Assembly (NCBI RefSeq): GCF_021403115.1
Contig: NZ_JAJSSH010000006.1
Span: 62,001 to 126,000 of the forward strand
From: Sphingobium sufflavum
GTDB taxonomy: Bacteria; Pseudomonadota; Alphaproteobacteria; Sphingomonadales; Sphingomonadaceae
DNA: 64,000 bases
Direction: 5' to 3'
In this document: positions 35,615-44,520 of the stretch, piece after piece
Numbering within the stretch: the first letter of the stretch is position 1
Layout of the letters: the number at the start of each line of letters is the position of its first letter
Program-made: the position numbers and the translations under genes
The notes under the pieces: generated by a model
What the model was told of the DNA's origin: nothing
What the model saw: only the letters and a program-made list of their open reading frames with translations
Databases searched by the model: none

Positions 35615-36916
35615 CTATTCCTCGACCCCCGCACTTCCCACACTCGCCTCGATCAGGCCCGCACGCATCATCCACCAGAAGAGCAAGATGCCCGGCAGCG
35701 CCAGCAATGTGGTCAGCAGATAGAAATCCACATAGCCCAGCCCCTCGATCAGCGCGCCCGCCGTGGTGCCGGTGATGAACCGGCCCAATATCGCCGCCCC
35801 CGCCGACAGCAGCGCAAACTGCGTGGCCGTGAAGCGCAGGTCGCACAGGGCGGAGAGATAGGCGACCACCGTCACGCCGCCGATACCGCTTGCGAAATTC
35901 TCGAACCCGATGGTGAAGGCCAGCATGGGCATGGAATGGCCCGTCGCGGCCAGCCCGGCAAAGCTGAGGTTCGACACCGCCATCAGGATCAGGCTGACCA
36001 GCACCGACCGCTGCATCCCCAGCCGCGCGTAGAGGATGCCGCCCACGAATATCCCGACCAGCAGCGCGAAAAAGCCGACCCACACGTCGCCCGCCAATAT
36101 CTCCGGCTTGGTGAAGCCCAATGTCACCAGCAGGTCGCGAATCATCAGGTTCGCGATGGTGTCCCCGATCTTGTGGATCAGCACGAAGAGCAGGACGAGA
36201 AACGCCCCTTGCCGCTGGAAAAAATCCTTGAGCGGAGCGATCACCGCGCCCAGTGCCTCCCCGAAACCGCGCGTCGGCGGCGGGACATGGTGGCGTTCCG
36301 GTTCACCCGCGAACAGCGAGGCGACAGGACCGGCAAAGGCAAAGGGCATGCAGGCGATATAGCCCAGCGTCCAACTCGACACATTGGCGACCGCCAGCGC
36401 GATCGACGCCGCGAAGAAAGCGCCCAATCGCCAGCCATATTGCGACATGCCCGACCCGATGCCCAGTTGCTCCGGCTTCAGCAGTTCGATGCGATAGGCG
36501 TCGATCACAATGTCGAAGGTCGCGCCCGCAAAGCCCAGCAGCAGCGCGCCGATCACCACGCTGCGCATGTCCGCCGCCGGATCGGCGAGGCCCAGCACCA
36601 TCACCGCCAGCGCCGTCGCCACACCGCACACCCACAGCCAGGACCGCCGCTGCCCCAGCATGTCCGCCAGCACCGGCAACCGCGCCCGGTCGATCACCGG
36701 CGCCCATATCCATTTGAAGCTATAGACCAGCAACGCCAGCGCAAAGGCGGAGATCGACTTCTTCTCGATGCCCGCATCCGCCAGCCGGTTGGTCAGCGTC
36801 GCGGCCAGCAGCGCAAAAGGAAAGCCCGACGATATGCCGAGGCACAGGGCCGTCAGCGGCGCGCGCTGCATATAGGGGCGCACGCCATCCAGCCAACTCT
36901 GCCCTGTTTCGCTCAT
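35615..36916 (-). CDS. ampG: AmpG-family muropeptide permease (MFS)
   Basis: This about 433-residue MFS carrier has 12 or more hydrophobic segments. Family features include LGISSGFPFALLAATLTNRL near the N-terminus, FKWIWAPVIDRARLP and GFAGATFDIVIDAYRIELL. AmpG imports GlcNAc-anhydroMurNAc peptides across the inner membrane for wall recycling. amgK and murU, which complete one recycling route, are on the same window. I used ATG 36916 (MSETGQSWLDG); ATG 36952 is also possible. The 3' end is convergent with folC. The specific sugar-peptide substrate is inferred from the family. Confidence 0.88.
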   Translation of the reverse strand: MSETGQSWLDGVRPYMQRAPLTALCLGISSGFPFALLAATLTNRLADAGIEKKSISAFALALLVYSFKWIWAPVIDRARLPVLADMLGQRRSWLWVCGVATALAVMVLGLADPAADMRSVVIGALLLGFAGATFDIVIDAYRIELLKPEQLGIGSGMSQYGWRLGAFFAASIALAVANVSSWTLGYIACMPFAFAGPVASLFAGEPERHHVPPPTRGFGEALGAVIAPLKDFFQRQGAFLVLLFVLIHKIGDTIANLMIRDLLVTLGFTKPEILAGDVWVGFFALLVGIFVGGILYARLGMQRSVLVSLILMAVSNLSFAGLAATGHSMPMLAFTIGFENFASGIGGVTVVAYLSALCDLRFTATQFALLSAGAAILGRFITGTTAGALIEGLGYVDFYLLTTLLALPGILLFWWMMRAGLIEASVGSAGVEE

Positions 36917-37003
36917 ATGGCCGCTTGCCCCCTGTCGCCCGTTATCTGTCATCTGTCGCTTGCCGGAGGGACTGTAGCGGCTTTGCCGCCGCTGCCAAGG
37001 CTC

Positions 37004-37471
37004 TCAGGGATCGGATCGCGCGGGGAAGAGGGTCATCGCGTCCGGCACATGGCGCGGGGCCTTACCCGCCAGCACCGTGTCCACCACCCTGATGGCGCGC
37101 ACCAGATCGCGCGGGGCATAGGGTTTGGCCAGCCAGCCGACCGCCCATTGGCCCGCCCGCAACGGGCAGGCCGCAGTCGAGAACAGCACTGCGACCTCCC
37201 GTTCGACGGCGTAGCGCGCGACGTCGATGCCGTCATGGTCGCCGGGCAGGCGGATGTCCGCAATGACCAGGTCGATCCCGCGGTCCGCCATCGCCGCCAC
37301 CGCATGGTCATATCGGTCCACCGTCCCCGCCACCCGATAGCCCGCCTGCGCGAGGGCATATTCATTGTCGAAGGCCATCAGCGGCTCATCCTCGACGATC
37401 AGGACGGTGCGCGTCGGGGCGCGCGTGGATCGGGTACGGGACGGTCGTGCAAGATGTGAGAACAGCCCCAT
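37004..37471 (-). CDS. receiver-only response regulator
   Basis: This 155-residue protein is a lone receiver domain with a basic N-terminal leader (LARPSRTRSTRAPTR). Strand 1 is VLIVEDEPLMAF (acidic pair), the phosphoacceptor is Asp72 in LVIADIRLPGDHDG, the switch serine/threonine is in VLFSTA and the conserved lysine in WLAKPYAPRDL. It has no output domain, so it acts by protein contact or as a phosphate sink. It is not DivK-like in detail. No histidine kinase gene is adjacent; it is divergent from rluB. A GGGA ribosome site precedes the ATG at 37471. Confidence 0.88.
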   Translation of the reverse strand: MGLFSHLARPSRTRSTRAPTRTVLIVEDEPLMAFDNEYALAQAGYRVAGTVDRYDHAVAAMADRGIDLVIADIRLPGDHDGIDVARYAVEREVAVLFSTAACPLRAGQWAVGWLAKPYAPRDLVRAIRVVDTVLAGKAPRHVPDAMTLFPARSDP

Positions 37472-37630
37472 AATTTCCCAACAGCCCTCGCTCGATTTGC
37501 TTTCGGATTCGGAACCCCCTATCGGGCTGCAAGTTGCATGGCGGCCTTGCGCTACGGGTAAATGACATATTGTCCCGCCGGCACCGCCCGGACATTCGCA
37601 CACCCACTTTCGACGCTTGAGGATATGCCG

Positions 37631-38845
37631 ATGGCCCCGCCTGCAAAACCGCCCTCCTCCCGCCGCCCCGCTTCCGGGTCGGGCGGCCGTTCCGGCTCTG
37701 GCTCCGGCCCCCGTGCGGGCGCGGGCGGCGGTGGCCAGCGTCCGCCCCGTGGCGACGCCCCCCGATCCACGCGCGACGACCGGCCCTCCGATGGCCGACG
37801 CACCGCGAGCGCCGACCGTCCCGCGCGCGGAGAACGCCCTGCCCGTGGCGAGCGCGCGCCCACCGGCGAACGGGGCGTTCCCGCCCAACGGTCCGCACCC
37901 GGCCAACGCACCACCACCGATCAGCGCGCGGCTACAGGTCCGGGCCGGTCCGCTGCGACGGGCAATGCCGGAACGGGCAGGCCCCGCAGCGACGCACCCC
38001 GCGGCGCGCCCCGTGCCGCGCCATCGGGCGGCAAGCCCCCGCGCAAGATCGTCTATGCCAACCGCCCGCGTTCGGCGACCCCCGCTGCGCCCACGCCCCG
38101 CGCCGCCGACCGGCCGGAGGGCGACCGCATCGCCAAGCTGCTGGCCCGCGCCGGCGTCGCCTCCCGCCGGGAGATAGAACGAATGATCGAGGATGGCCGC
38201 ATCGCGCTGGACGGCGTGGTGCTGGACACGCCCGCCACCATCCTCACCTCGCTGCAAGGCGTGACGGTCGACGGCAACCCCGTGCAAAAGGCGGAGGCCG
38301 CCCGCCTCTTCATGTTCCACAAACCACCCGGCTGCCTGACGGCGGAGCGCGATGCAAAGGGTCGCCCGACCATCTACGACCGTATGCCGGAGGGGCTTCC
38401 CCGCCTCGTCCCCGTGGGCAGGCTGGACTATAATACGGAGGGGTTGCTGCTCCTCACCAACGACGGCGGCCTCAAACGGCAACTCGAACTGCCCGCCACC
38501 GGGGTCGAGCGCACCTATCGCGCCCGCGCCTTTGGCGAAATCAGTCAGGAACAGCTCGAAGACCTCATAATGGGGATAGAGATAGACGGCGTGCGCTATG
38601 GCCGGATCGAGGCCAATCTGGAACGGCGCACCGGCCGCAACACCTGGATCGAGATGACCCTGACGGAGGGCAAGAACCGCGAAGTGCGCCGCGTCCTCGA
38701 ACATTTCGGGCTGGAGGTCAGCCGCCTTATCCGCACCCGCTACGGTCCCTTCGTGCTGGGCGACAGCGCAATGGGAGAGGTGGCGGAGGTCGGCACGGAA
38801 GACCTCAACATCTTCCTGAAAACCCTGAAGCAAGAAGCCAGATAA
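37631..38845 (+). CDS. rluB: 23S rRNA pseudouridine synthase (RluB/RsuA family) with long disordered N-terminus
   Basis: The protein (404 residues from ATG 37631) starts with about 155 residues rich in Arg, Pro, Gly and Ser, low in complexity and probably disordered, as in many alphaproteobacterial RluB proteins. An S4 RNA-binding domain follows (RIAKLLARAGVASRREIERM), then the synthase domain with the catalytic motif PVGRLDYNTEGLLLLTNDG and the C-terminal VERTYRARAFGE. It makes a pseudouridine in 23S rRNA, most likely 2605. I chose 37631 because GAGGAT lies 7 bases upstream; ATG at 37625 is too close to it. rsmD follows by 24 bases. Confidence 0.9.
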   Translation: MAPPAKPPSSRRPASGSGGRSGSGSGPRAGAGGGGQRPPRGDAPRSTRDDRPSDGRRTASADRPARGERPARGERAPTGERGVPAQRSAPGQRTTTDQRAATGPGRSAATGNAGTGRPRSDAPRGAPRAAPSGGKPPRKIVYANRPRSATPAAPTPRAADRPEGDRIAKLLARAGVASRREIERMIEDGRIALDGVVLDTPATILTSLQGVTVDGNPVQKAEAARLFMFHKPPGCLTAERDAKGRPTIYDRMPEGLPRLVPVGRLDYNTEGLLLLTNDGGLKRQLELPATGVERTYRARAFGEISQEQLEDLIMGIEIDGVRYGRIEANLERRTGRNTWIEMTLTEGKNREVRRVLEHFGLEVSRLIRTRYGPFVLGDSAMGEVAEVGTEDLNIFLKTLKQEAR

Positions 38846-38869
38846 GCAACGCGAAATGAGAATCGGCCA

Positions 38870-39415
38870 ATGAGAATCATCTCCGGCAAATGGCGCGGGC
38901 GTCCGCTCGTCGCCCCCAAGGGGCTGGAAACCCGCCCCACCGCCGACCGCACGCGCGAGACCTTGTTCTCCATGCTCTACAGCCGCCTCGGTACATTCGA
39001 GGGGCTGACCGTGGCGGACCTGTTCGCCGGATCGGGCGCGCTGGGCCTCGAAGCCCTGTCGCGCGGGGCGGAGCATTGCCTGTTCGTGGATCAGGAAGCG
39101 ACCGCCATCGACGCGATCAACGCCAACATCCGCACGCTGGGCGCGACGAGGGCGGAGACGGAAGTCCGCCGCGCCAGTGTCCTGTCGCTGGGCCACACGC
39201 CAAAGCCGTTCGACCTCGTCCTCCTCGACCCGCCCTATGCCACCGGCGCGGGCAATGTGGCGCTGGACAAGCTCAGTCGCCTCGGCCTGATCGGGCCTGG
39301 CAGTTGGACCAGCGTCGAAACCGGCCGCGCCGAAACGGTGGACGCCGCCGGTTTCGAGATTGACGCGGAACGGATCGTCGGCAAGGCGAAGCTCACCTTG
39401 CTCCGCCGCACCTGA
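38870..39415 (+). CDS. rsmD: 16S rRNA (guanine-966-N2)-methyltransferase
   Basis: The 181-residue enzyme has the RsmD start MRIISGKWRGRPLVAPKG, the SAM site ADLFAGSGALGLEALSRGAE and the catalytic DPPY in LVLLDPPYATG. It methylates G966 of 16S rRNA in the 30S subunit. It is 24 bases after rluB on the same strand, so two rRNA-modifying genes form one unit. It is convergent with the proline-rich secreted gene. Confidence 0.95.
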   Translation: MRIISGKWRGRPLVAPKGLETRPTADRTRETLFSMLYSRLGTFEGLTVADLFAGSGALGLEALSRGAEHCLFVDQEATAIDAINANIRTLGATRAETEVRRASVLSLGHTPKPFDLVLLDPPYATGAGNVALDKLSRLGLIGPGSWTSVETGRAETVDAAGFEIDAERIVGKAKLTLLRRT

Positions 39416-39427
39416 TCCCCCGCGCCT

Positions 39428-39853
39428 TTACCGCTTGCGCGCCTTGCCCGCTTCGCTGCGGTTCACGCAGCTATCGGTGATGGTCTTGGTGCACACAGGA
39501 TAGTCCTTCGGCGCGGCGGGCGGCGCGGTCAGGTTACCGCCCACCACCACCGGATTGGCCGCTGAACCAACGGGCGCCGTCGGATTGGGCGGGACCGAAG
39601 GGTCGGCGGGCGTCATCGCCCCTGCGGAGGGCGGCACCGCACCGTCCGGCGCGCCGCCATTGGGGCCAGCACCGGGGCCACCATGGGAGTCATCTGCGGG
39701 CGGCTGGCTGAGCGGCGGCTGGCCGACGGGTTGCGTGCTGGCGGGCGGCTGGCTCACGGGCGGTTGCGGCGCGGGCGGCGCATCCTGCGCCATGCCCGGC
39801 GCGGTGGCCAGTCCGGCCATCAGCAATGCCGTTGCGATCATCCGGCTGTTCAT
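39428..39853 (-). CDS. proline-rich secreted protein, function unknown
   Basis: The 141-residue protein has a signal peptide (MIATALLMAGLATAPGMAQ) and then about 80 residues rich in Pro, Gln, Gly and Ser with loose repeats of the form PPVSQPPAS and GQPPLSQPPA. The last 25 residues hold the only Cys pair, in YPVCTKTITDSCVNRSEAG, and a basic end (KARKR). I do not recognise a named family; similar short C-termini with two cysteines occur in sphingomonads. The Cys pair may form a disulfide in the periplasm. It is divergent from the helicase gene. Confidence 0.75.
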   Translation of the reverse strand: MNSRMIATALLMAGLATAPGMAQDAPPAPQPPVSQPPASTQPVGQPPLSQPPADDSHGGPGAGPNGGAPDGAVPPSAGAMTPADPSVPPNPTAPVGSAANPVVVGGNLTAPPAAPKDYPVCTKTITDSCVNRSEAGKARKR

Positions 39854-40050
39854 GGGGTCATCCTCTTTTCTGTTTCACCCGCATCGCTGACCCCCGGCAC
39901 CCCATGTTTGTTCCGGGATGGGGACGATCCGCCGACGAACCGGGGCTTTCGCGCCACCAGTCGTCCCCACGGCACGGCAATGTCTGCCTACAGCCCCCCC
40001 CCCCGCATCGGGACTTGCCCGAAGCGTCTCTGTTCCCTACTTGTTCGTGC

Positions 40051-42327
40051 ATGTCCCTCCCTGTCTCCCATGCACCCGAACCCGCCTATCTCAACGGCCT
40101 GAATCTGCCCCAGCGTGAGGCGGTGCTGACCACCGACGGTCCCGTTCTGGTGCTGGCGGGCGCGGGCACGGGCAAGACGGCGGCGCTCACCGCGCGGCTG
40201 GCGCATCTGGTCGGCACGCGCCGCGCATGGCCGTCGGAGATTCTCTGCGTCACCTTCACCAACAAGGCCGCGCGCGAAATGCGCGATCGCGTCGGGCGGA
40301 TGATCGGCGACGCGGTGGAGGGCATGCCGTGGCTCGGTACCTTCCACTCCGTTGCGGCTAAGATGCTGCGCCGCCATGCCGAACTGGTCGGCCTGCAAAG
40401 CAATTTCACCATCCTCGACACCGACGACCAGTTGCGCCTGCTCAAGCAGTTGATCGCCGCCTCCGACCTGGACGAGAAACGCTGGACCGCCCGCGCCCTC
40501 GCCGGACTGATCGACCGCTGGAAGAATCGCGGATGGACACCGAAGGACATTGACGCGGGCGAGGCGGAAGCCTTTGCCAACGGGCGCGGCGCGGAACTTT
40601 ATGCCGCCTATCAGGCGCGTCTCATCGCCCTCAACGCCTGCGATTTCGGTGATCTGCTCCTCCATGTCCTGACCCTGTTCCGCACGGATCATGAAGTGCT
40701 GCGCCACTATCAGCAGCGGTTCAAATATATCATGGTGGACGAATATCAGGACACTAACAGCAGCCAGTATCTGTGGCTTCGCCTGCTCGCACAGGAACGG
40801 CGCAACATCTGCTGCGTCGGCGACGACGACCAGTCTATCTATAGCTGGCGCGGGGCAGAGGTCGCCAACATCCTGCGGTTCGAGCGGGATTTTCCCGGCG
40901 CGGCGATCATCCGGCTGGAACAGAATTACCGCTCCACCTCCCATATCCTCGCCGCCGCATCGGGCGTGATCGCGGAGAATGGCGGGCGGCTGGGCAAGAC
41001 GCTCTGGACGGAGGCTGGCGAGGGCGAGAAGGTGCGCGTGCTGGGCATCTGGGACGGGCCGGAAGAGGCCCGTACCGTCAGCGACGAGATTGAGACCGGT
41101 CGCCGCGCCGGCACACCCTATAACGACATGGCCATCCTCGTCCGCGCCCAGTTCCAGACCCGCGAGCTGGAGGACCGCTTCATCCACATCGGCCTTCCCT
41201 ATCGCATCATCGGCGGCTTCCGCTTCTACGAACGCGCCGAAATCCGCGACGCCCTCGCCTATCTGCGCCTCGTCCACCAGCCGTCGGACGATCTCGCCTT
41301 CGAACGTATCGTCAACGTGCCCAAGCGCGGTCTGGGCGACAAGGCGGTGGAGAAGCTGCACCGCCTCGCCCGCGCAGAGGGCATACCGCTGGCGCTGGCC
41401 GCCGCGCGCATTCTCGACAGCGACGAACTGACCCCGCAGGCCCGCCGCGCGCTCGGCGGCTTCATCGGCAATCTCGCCCGCTGGCGCGACCTGTCCGCCG
41501 CCATGCCCCATGCGGAACTGGCCCGGCAGATCCTCGACGAAAGCGGCTATACCGCCGCGCTTCAGGCCGAAAAGACGGCGGAGGCCAGCGGACGGCTGGA
41601 AAATCTCACCGAACTCGCCCGCGCGATGGAGGATTATGAGACGCTCGGTGCCTTTCTGGAGCATGTCAGCCTCGTCATGGACAATGACGCGCTGGCCAGC
41701 GACGAGAAGGTCACGATCATGACCATCCACGCCGCCAAGGGGCTGGAGTTCGACACCGTCTTCCTCGTCGGGTGGGAGGAAGGCGTCTTCCCCTCGCAAC
41801 GCTCGCTGGACGAAGGCGGCAACGCCAGCCTGGAGGAGGAACGCCGCCTCGCCTATGTCGCCATCACCCGCGCCCGGCGGCGCTGCACCATCCTCCATGC
41901 CGCCAACCGGCGCATCTATGGCCAATGGACCAGCAGCATCCCGTCGCGTTTCGTGAACGAGCTTCCGGCGGAGCATATCGAGAGCGAGAGCAGCATGTCC
42001 GGCGGGGCCAGCCTGTGGCGGGCCAACTGGTCGGAGACAGGCGACCCCTTCGCCCATGTCGCGCGCGGCGAGGGGCGCGGTCCCGGCTGGCAGCGCGCCG
42101 CCTCCGGCGGGCAGTTCGTGCGCGAACCCAAACGCATCGTGGAGGTCCGGCAAAGCGCGGTGAGTCTGGGCAACAAGGGGCGCGACGACCTGTCGCTGGG
42201 CCAGCGCGTCTTCCACCAGAAATTCGGCTATGGTGACATCGCCGTCATCGAAGGCAACAAGCTGGAGATTGATTTCGAACAGGCCGGGCGCAAGCGGGTG
42301 CTGGACAGTTTCATCAGCATCGCCTGA
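40051..42327 (+). CDS. pcrA: UvrD/PcrA-type DNA helicase
   Basis: The 758-residue superfamily 1 helicase has motif I LAGAGTGKTAALTARL, motif Ia VTFTNKAAREMRDRV, motif II MVDEYQDTNSSQ, motif III DDDQSIYSWRGA, motif IV IIRLEQNYRSTSHI and motifs V-VI (VTIMTIHAAKGLEFDTVFLV; AYVAITRARRRC). It unwinds DNA 3' to 5' in repair. It ends with a PcrA-like C-terminal Tudor-type region (VFHQKFGYGDIAVIEGNKL). The start MSLPVSHAPEP at 40051 was preferred to in-frame sequence reaching 39826, which is unlike helicases and spans a C11 run. PcrA and UvrD cannot be separated by sequence alone. Confidence 0.94.
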   Translation: MSLPVSHAPEPAYLNGLNLPQREAVLTTDGPVLVLAGAGTGKTAALTARLAHLVGTRRAWPSEILCVTFTNKAAREMRDRVGRMIGDAVEGMPWLGTFHSVAAKMLRRHAELVGLQSNFTILDTDDQLRLLKQLIAASDLDEKRWTARALAGLIDRWKNRGWTPKDIDAGEAEAFANGRGAELYAAYQARLIALNACDFGDLLLHVLTLFRTDHEVLRHYQQRFKYIMVDEYQDTNSSQYLWLRLLAQERRNICCVGDDDQSIYSWRGAEVANILRFERDFPGAAIIRLEQNYRSTSHILAAASGVIAENGGRLGKTLWTEAGEGEKVRVLGIWDGPEEARTVSDEIETGRRAGTPYNDMAILVRAQFQTRELEDRFIHIGLPYRIIGGFRFYERAEIRDALAYLRLVHQPSDDLAFERIVNVPKRGLGDKAVEKLHRLARAEGIPLALAAARILDSDELTPQARRALGGFIGNLARWRDLSAAMPHAELARQILDESGYTAALQAEKTAEASGRLENLTELARAMEDYETLGAFLEHVSLVMDNDALASDEKVTIMTIHAAKGLEFDTVFLVGWEEGVFPSQRSLDEGGNASLEEERRLAYVAITRARRRCTILHAANRRIYGQWTSSIPSRFVNELPAEHIESESSMSGGASLWRANWSETGDPFAHVARGEGRGPGWQRAASGGQFVREPKRIVEVRQSAVSLGNKGRDDLSLGQRVFHQKFGYGDIAVIEGNKLEIDFEQAGRKRVLDSFISIA

Positions 42328-42446
42328 AACGCCAATATTGTCCGCCCCACTCTGGTCAGACCCATTTGTATCTTTTTATTGAGCGCATACGATCAGCGAC
42401 TTACATGTTTTTCCCGTTTTCGTCGCACGGTTTGTAAAATCTTAAG

Positions 42447-42537
42447 TCGTTCCACCCTAGGAATATCCCGCGACCCGAGGGTGCTGTATCCACAGTATCC
42501 ATACTGACCCGGCAGTTTCCACTGCCGGGTCTTTTTT
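42447..42537 (+). ncRNA. candidate structured small RNA upstream of argJ
   Basis: Between the helicase stop and the argJ start (42328-42642, 315 bases) lies an AT-rich promoter-like patch (TAAAAT at 42435-42440, with a possible weak -35 TTCCCG about 18 bases upstream), then three stem-loops: CACCCT (42453-42458) with AGGGTG (42478-42483), CAGTA (42493-42497) with TACTG (42502-42506), and a 10-bp terminator stem ending in TTTTTT. The result would be an RNA of about 90 nt. No open reading frame fits it. I do not recognise it as a known RNA family; the transcript end points are inferred. Confidence 0.4.
42506..42537 (+). terminator. strong intrinsic terminator between the helicase gene and argJ
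   Basis: ACCCGGCAGT and ACTGCCGGGT form a perfect 10-bp stem with a 4-base loop, followed by CTTTTTT. It is 180 bases past the helicase stop, which is far for a simple 3' terminator and fits a separate small transcript. Confidence 0.9.
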
Positions 42538-42642
42538 GTGTGCGCCCCTGATTTTTCCGGTCATTCTTTTTTTGCGGATGCGGTGCAATCGCGCACTCAC
42601 CGATTTGTCTGGCCTGTAAATTGCGTTATGCGCGATCCTATC

Positions 42643-43866
42643 ATGACCGACATTTCTCCCCTCGCCCTGCCCTTCCCCGCCATGCCCGCTATCGCCGGCG
42701 CACAGCCCCGCATCGCGCGGGCGCAGTATAAGACGTGGGACCGTTGCGACCTGACCTTCATCACGCTCGACGAGGGCACGACGGTCGCGGGCGTCACGAC
42801 GCAGAGCCGCTGCCCTTCGCCGGAAGTGGAATGGTGCCGCGCCGCCCTGCCGCAGGGACAGGCGCGGGCGCTGGTCGTCAATGCCGGCAATTCGAACGCC
42901 TTCACCGGCCACCGGGGTCGCGCCGCCGTGGAGGCAATGGCGCGCCAGACCGCCGCCCATCTTGGCTGTCCGCAGGATCAGGTCTTCCTCTCTTCCACCG
43001 GCGTCATCGGCGTCCCCCTGCCCATCGACAAGGCGGAGGCCGGGCTTACCGCCGCCTTCACCGCCGCGCCGTGCAGTTGGGAGGAGGCCGCCGCCACCAT
43101 CATGACCACCGACACCTTTGCCAAGGGTGCTGTCGCGACCGCCGTGGTGGATGGCCGGACCGTCACCCTCATCGGCATCGTCAAGGGTTCGGGCATGATC
43201 GCGCCCGACATGGCCACCATGCTCGGCTATGTCTTCACCGACGCCGCCGTGGCCGCGCCCTTCCTGCAACAGGCGCTGTCCGACGCCAATCGCCGGACCT
43301 TCTCCTGCATCACCGTGGACAGCGACACGTCCACCTCCGACACCGTGCTGGCCTTCGCCACCGGCAAGGCGGGCAATGCACCCATCGTCACGACGGACAG
43401 CGACGGCGCGGACGCCTTCGCCGCCGCACTCCATCAGGTCTGCCGCGACCTCTCCCACCTCGTGGTGCGCGATGGCGAGGGGGCGAGCAAGTTCATCGAG
43501 GTCCATGTGACCGGCGCGGACAGCGACGACAGCGCGCACCGCATCGCCCTGTCCATCGCCAATTCGCCGCTGGTGAAAACCGCCATCGCGGGCGAGGACG
43601 CCAATTGGGGCCGCGTCGTCATGGCGGTGGGCAAAGCGGGCGAACCGGCGGAGCGCGACCTGCTCTCCATCCGCTTTGGTGAGACAATTGTCGCACAGGG
43701 CGGGCTGGCCGTCGCGGACTATGACGAAACCCCGGTTACCCGCCATTTGCAGGGCAAGGAGATCAGCGTCGGCGCCGACCTCGGCCTCGGCTCCGGGCGG
43801 GCTACGGTGTGGACCTGCGACCTGACCCATGGTTATATCTCGATCAACGCGGATTATCGCAGCTAG
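42643..43866 (+). CDS. argJ: bifunctional glutamate N-acetyltransferase/amino-acid acetyltransferase
   Basis: The 407-residue proenzyme is cleaved by itself at Ala191-Thr192 in GMIAPDMATMLGYVF; Thr192 becomes the N-terminal nucleophile. Other ArgJ blocks are VNAGNSNAFTGHRG, VFLSSTGVIGVPLP, CITVDSDTSTSDTVL and NSPLVKTAIAGEDANWGR. It recycles the acetyl group from N-acetylornithine to glutamate in arginine synthesis. ATG 42643 (MTDISPLALPFP) is the likely start; 42628 is also in frame. It follows a strong terminator, so it must have its own promoter. A LysE-type exporter gene follows 15 bases later. Confidence 0.96.
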   Translation: MTDISPLALPFPAMPAIAGAQPRIARAQYKTWDRCDLTFITLDEGTTVAGVTTQSRCPSPEVEWCRAALPQGQARALVVNAGNSNAFTGHRGRAAVEAMARQTAAHLGCPQDQVFLSSTGVIGVPLPIDKAEAGLTAAFTAAPCSWEEAAATIMTTDTFAKGAVATAVVDGRTVTLIGIVKGSGMIAPDMATMLGYVFTDAAVAAPFLQQALSDANRRTFSCITVDSDTSTSDTVLAFATGKAGNAPIVTTDSDGADAFAAALHQVCRDLSHLVVRDGEGASKFIEVHVTGADSDDSAHRIALSIANSPLVKTAIAGEDANWGRVVMAVGKAGEPAERDLLSIRFGETIVAQGGLAVADYDETPVTRHLQGKEISVGADLGLGSGRATVWTCDLTHGYISINADYRS

Positions 43867-43881
43867 GGGAGTCCTGCGGGG

Positions 43882-44520
43882 ATGACGAGCGATACCCTCC
43901 ACCTGCTCCTGCTCTATGCCTTTACCGACCTGATCGCCTGCCTCACGCCGGGTCCGGCGGTGCTGACCGTGGCCAGCCATGCGCTTGCCGGGTCGCGGCG
44001 CGGGGCGGCGGGCGCGATCACCGGGATCAACGCGGGCAACCTTATCTGGTTCGTGCTGGCGGGCGCGGGCCTCTCCGCCGTCGTCATGGCCCTGCCGAAC
44101 CTGTTCGCCGCGCTGCGCTGGATCGGCATCGGCTATCTGATCTGGATCGGCGTGCAGGCATGGCGCCAGTCGGACGAGAAGCTCGCCCTGAAGGCCGCCC
44201 CCGAAAAGGCGGGCTTTCGGCGCGGGCTGCTGTCGGCGGCGGCGGTGCAACTGTCCAATCCCAAGGCGCTGCTGTTCTTCACCGTCATCCTGCCGCCCTT
44301 CATCAGCCCGACCCAGCCCATCGTGCCGCAGATCGCGGCCCTCGCCCTGATCGCCGTGACGATCGAGGCGGCGGTGCTGGTCGTCTATGCGACACTGGCG
44401 TGGCGGCTGGGGCGCTATACGGCGAACCGCGCCACCAATCGCCTCGTCAACCGCACCAGCGGCACCCTCCTCATCGTCGCGGCGCTCGGCATAGCGGCCA
44501 CCGGAAAGGTAAAGCCATGA
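43882..44520 (+). CDS. LysE/RhtB family amino-acid exporter
   Basis: The 212-residue inner-membrane protein has six hydrophobic segments and the LysE/RhtB signature: LTPGPAVLTVASHALAGSRR, GAAGAITGINAGNLIW, and NPKALLFFTVILPPFIS. These carriers export amino acids such as threonine, homoserine or lysine. Its place between argJ and a phosphatase gene is the only clue to substrate, which cannot be told. It overlaps the IMPase-like gene by ATGA, so the two are coupled. Confidence 0.9.
   Translation: MTSDTLHLLLLYAFTDLIACLTPGPAVLTVASHALAGSRRGAAGAITGINAGNLIWFVLAGAGLSAVVMALPNLFAALRWIGIGYLIWIGVQAWRQSDEKLALKAAPEKAGFRRGLLSAAAVQLSNPKALLFFTVILPPFISPTQPIVPQIAALALIAVTIEAAVLVVYATLAWRLGRYTANRATNRLVNRTSGTLLIVAALGIAATGKVKP

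Noticed and set aside
39826..40050. In-frame N-terminal extension of the helicase gene
   Set aside because: The 75 extra residues are unlike any helicase N-terminus and span a C11 run; ATG at 40051 gives the family's usual start.
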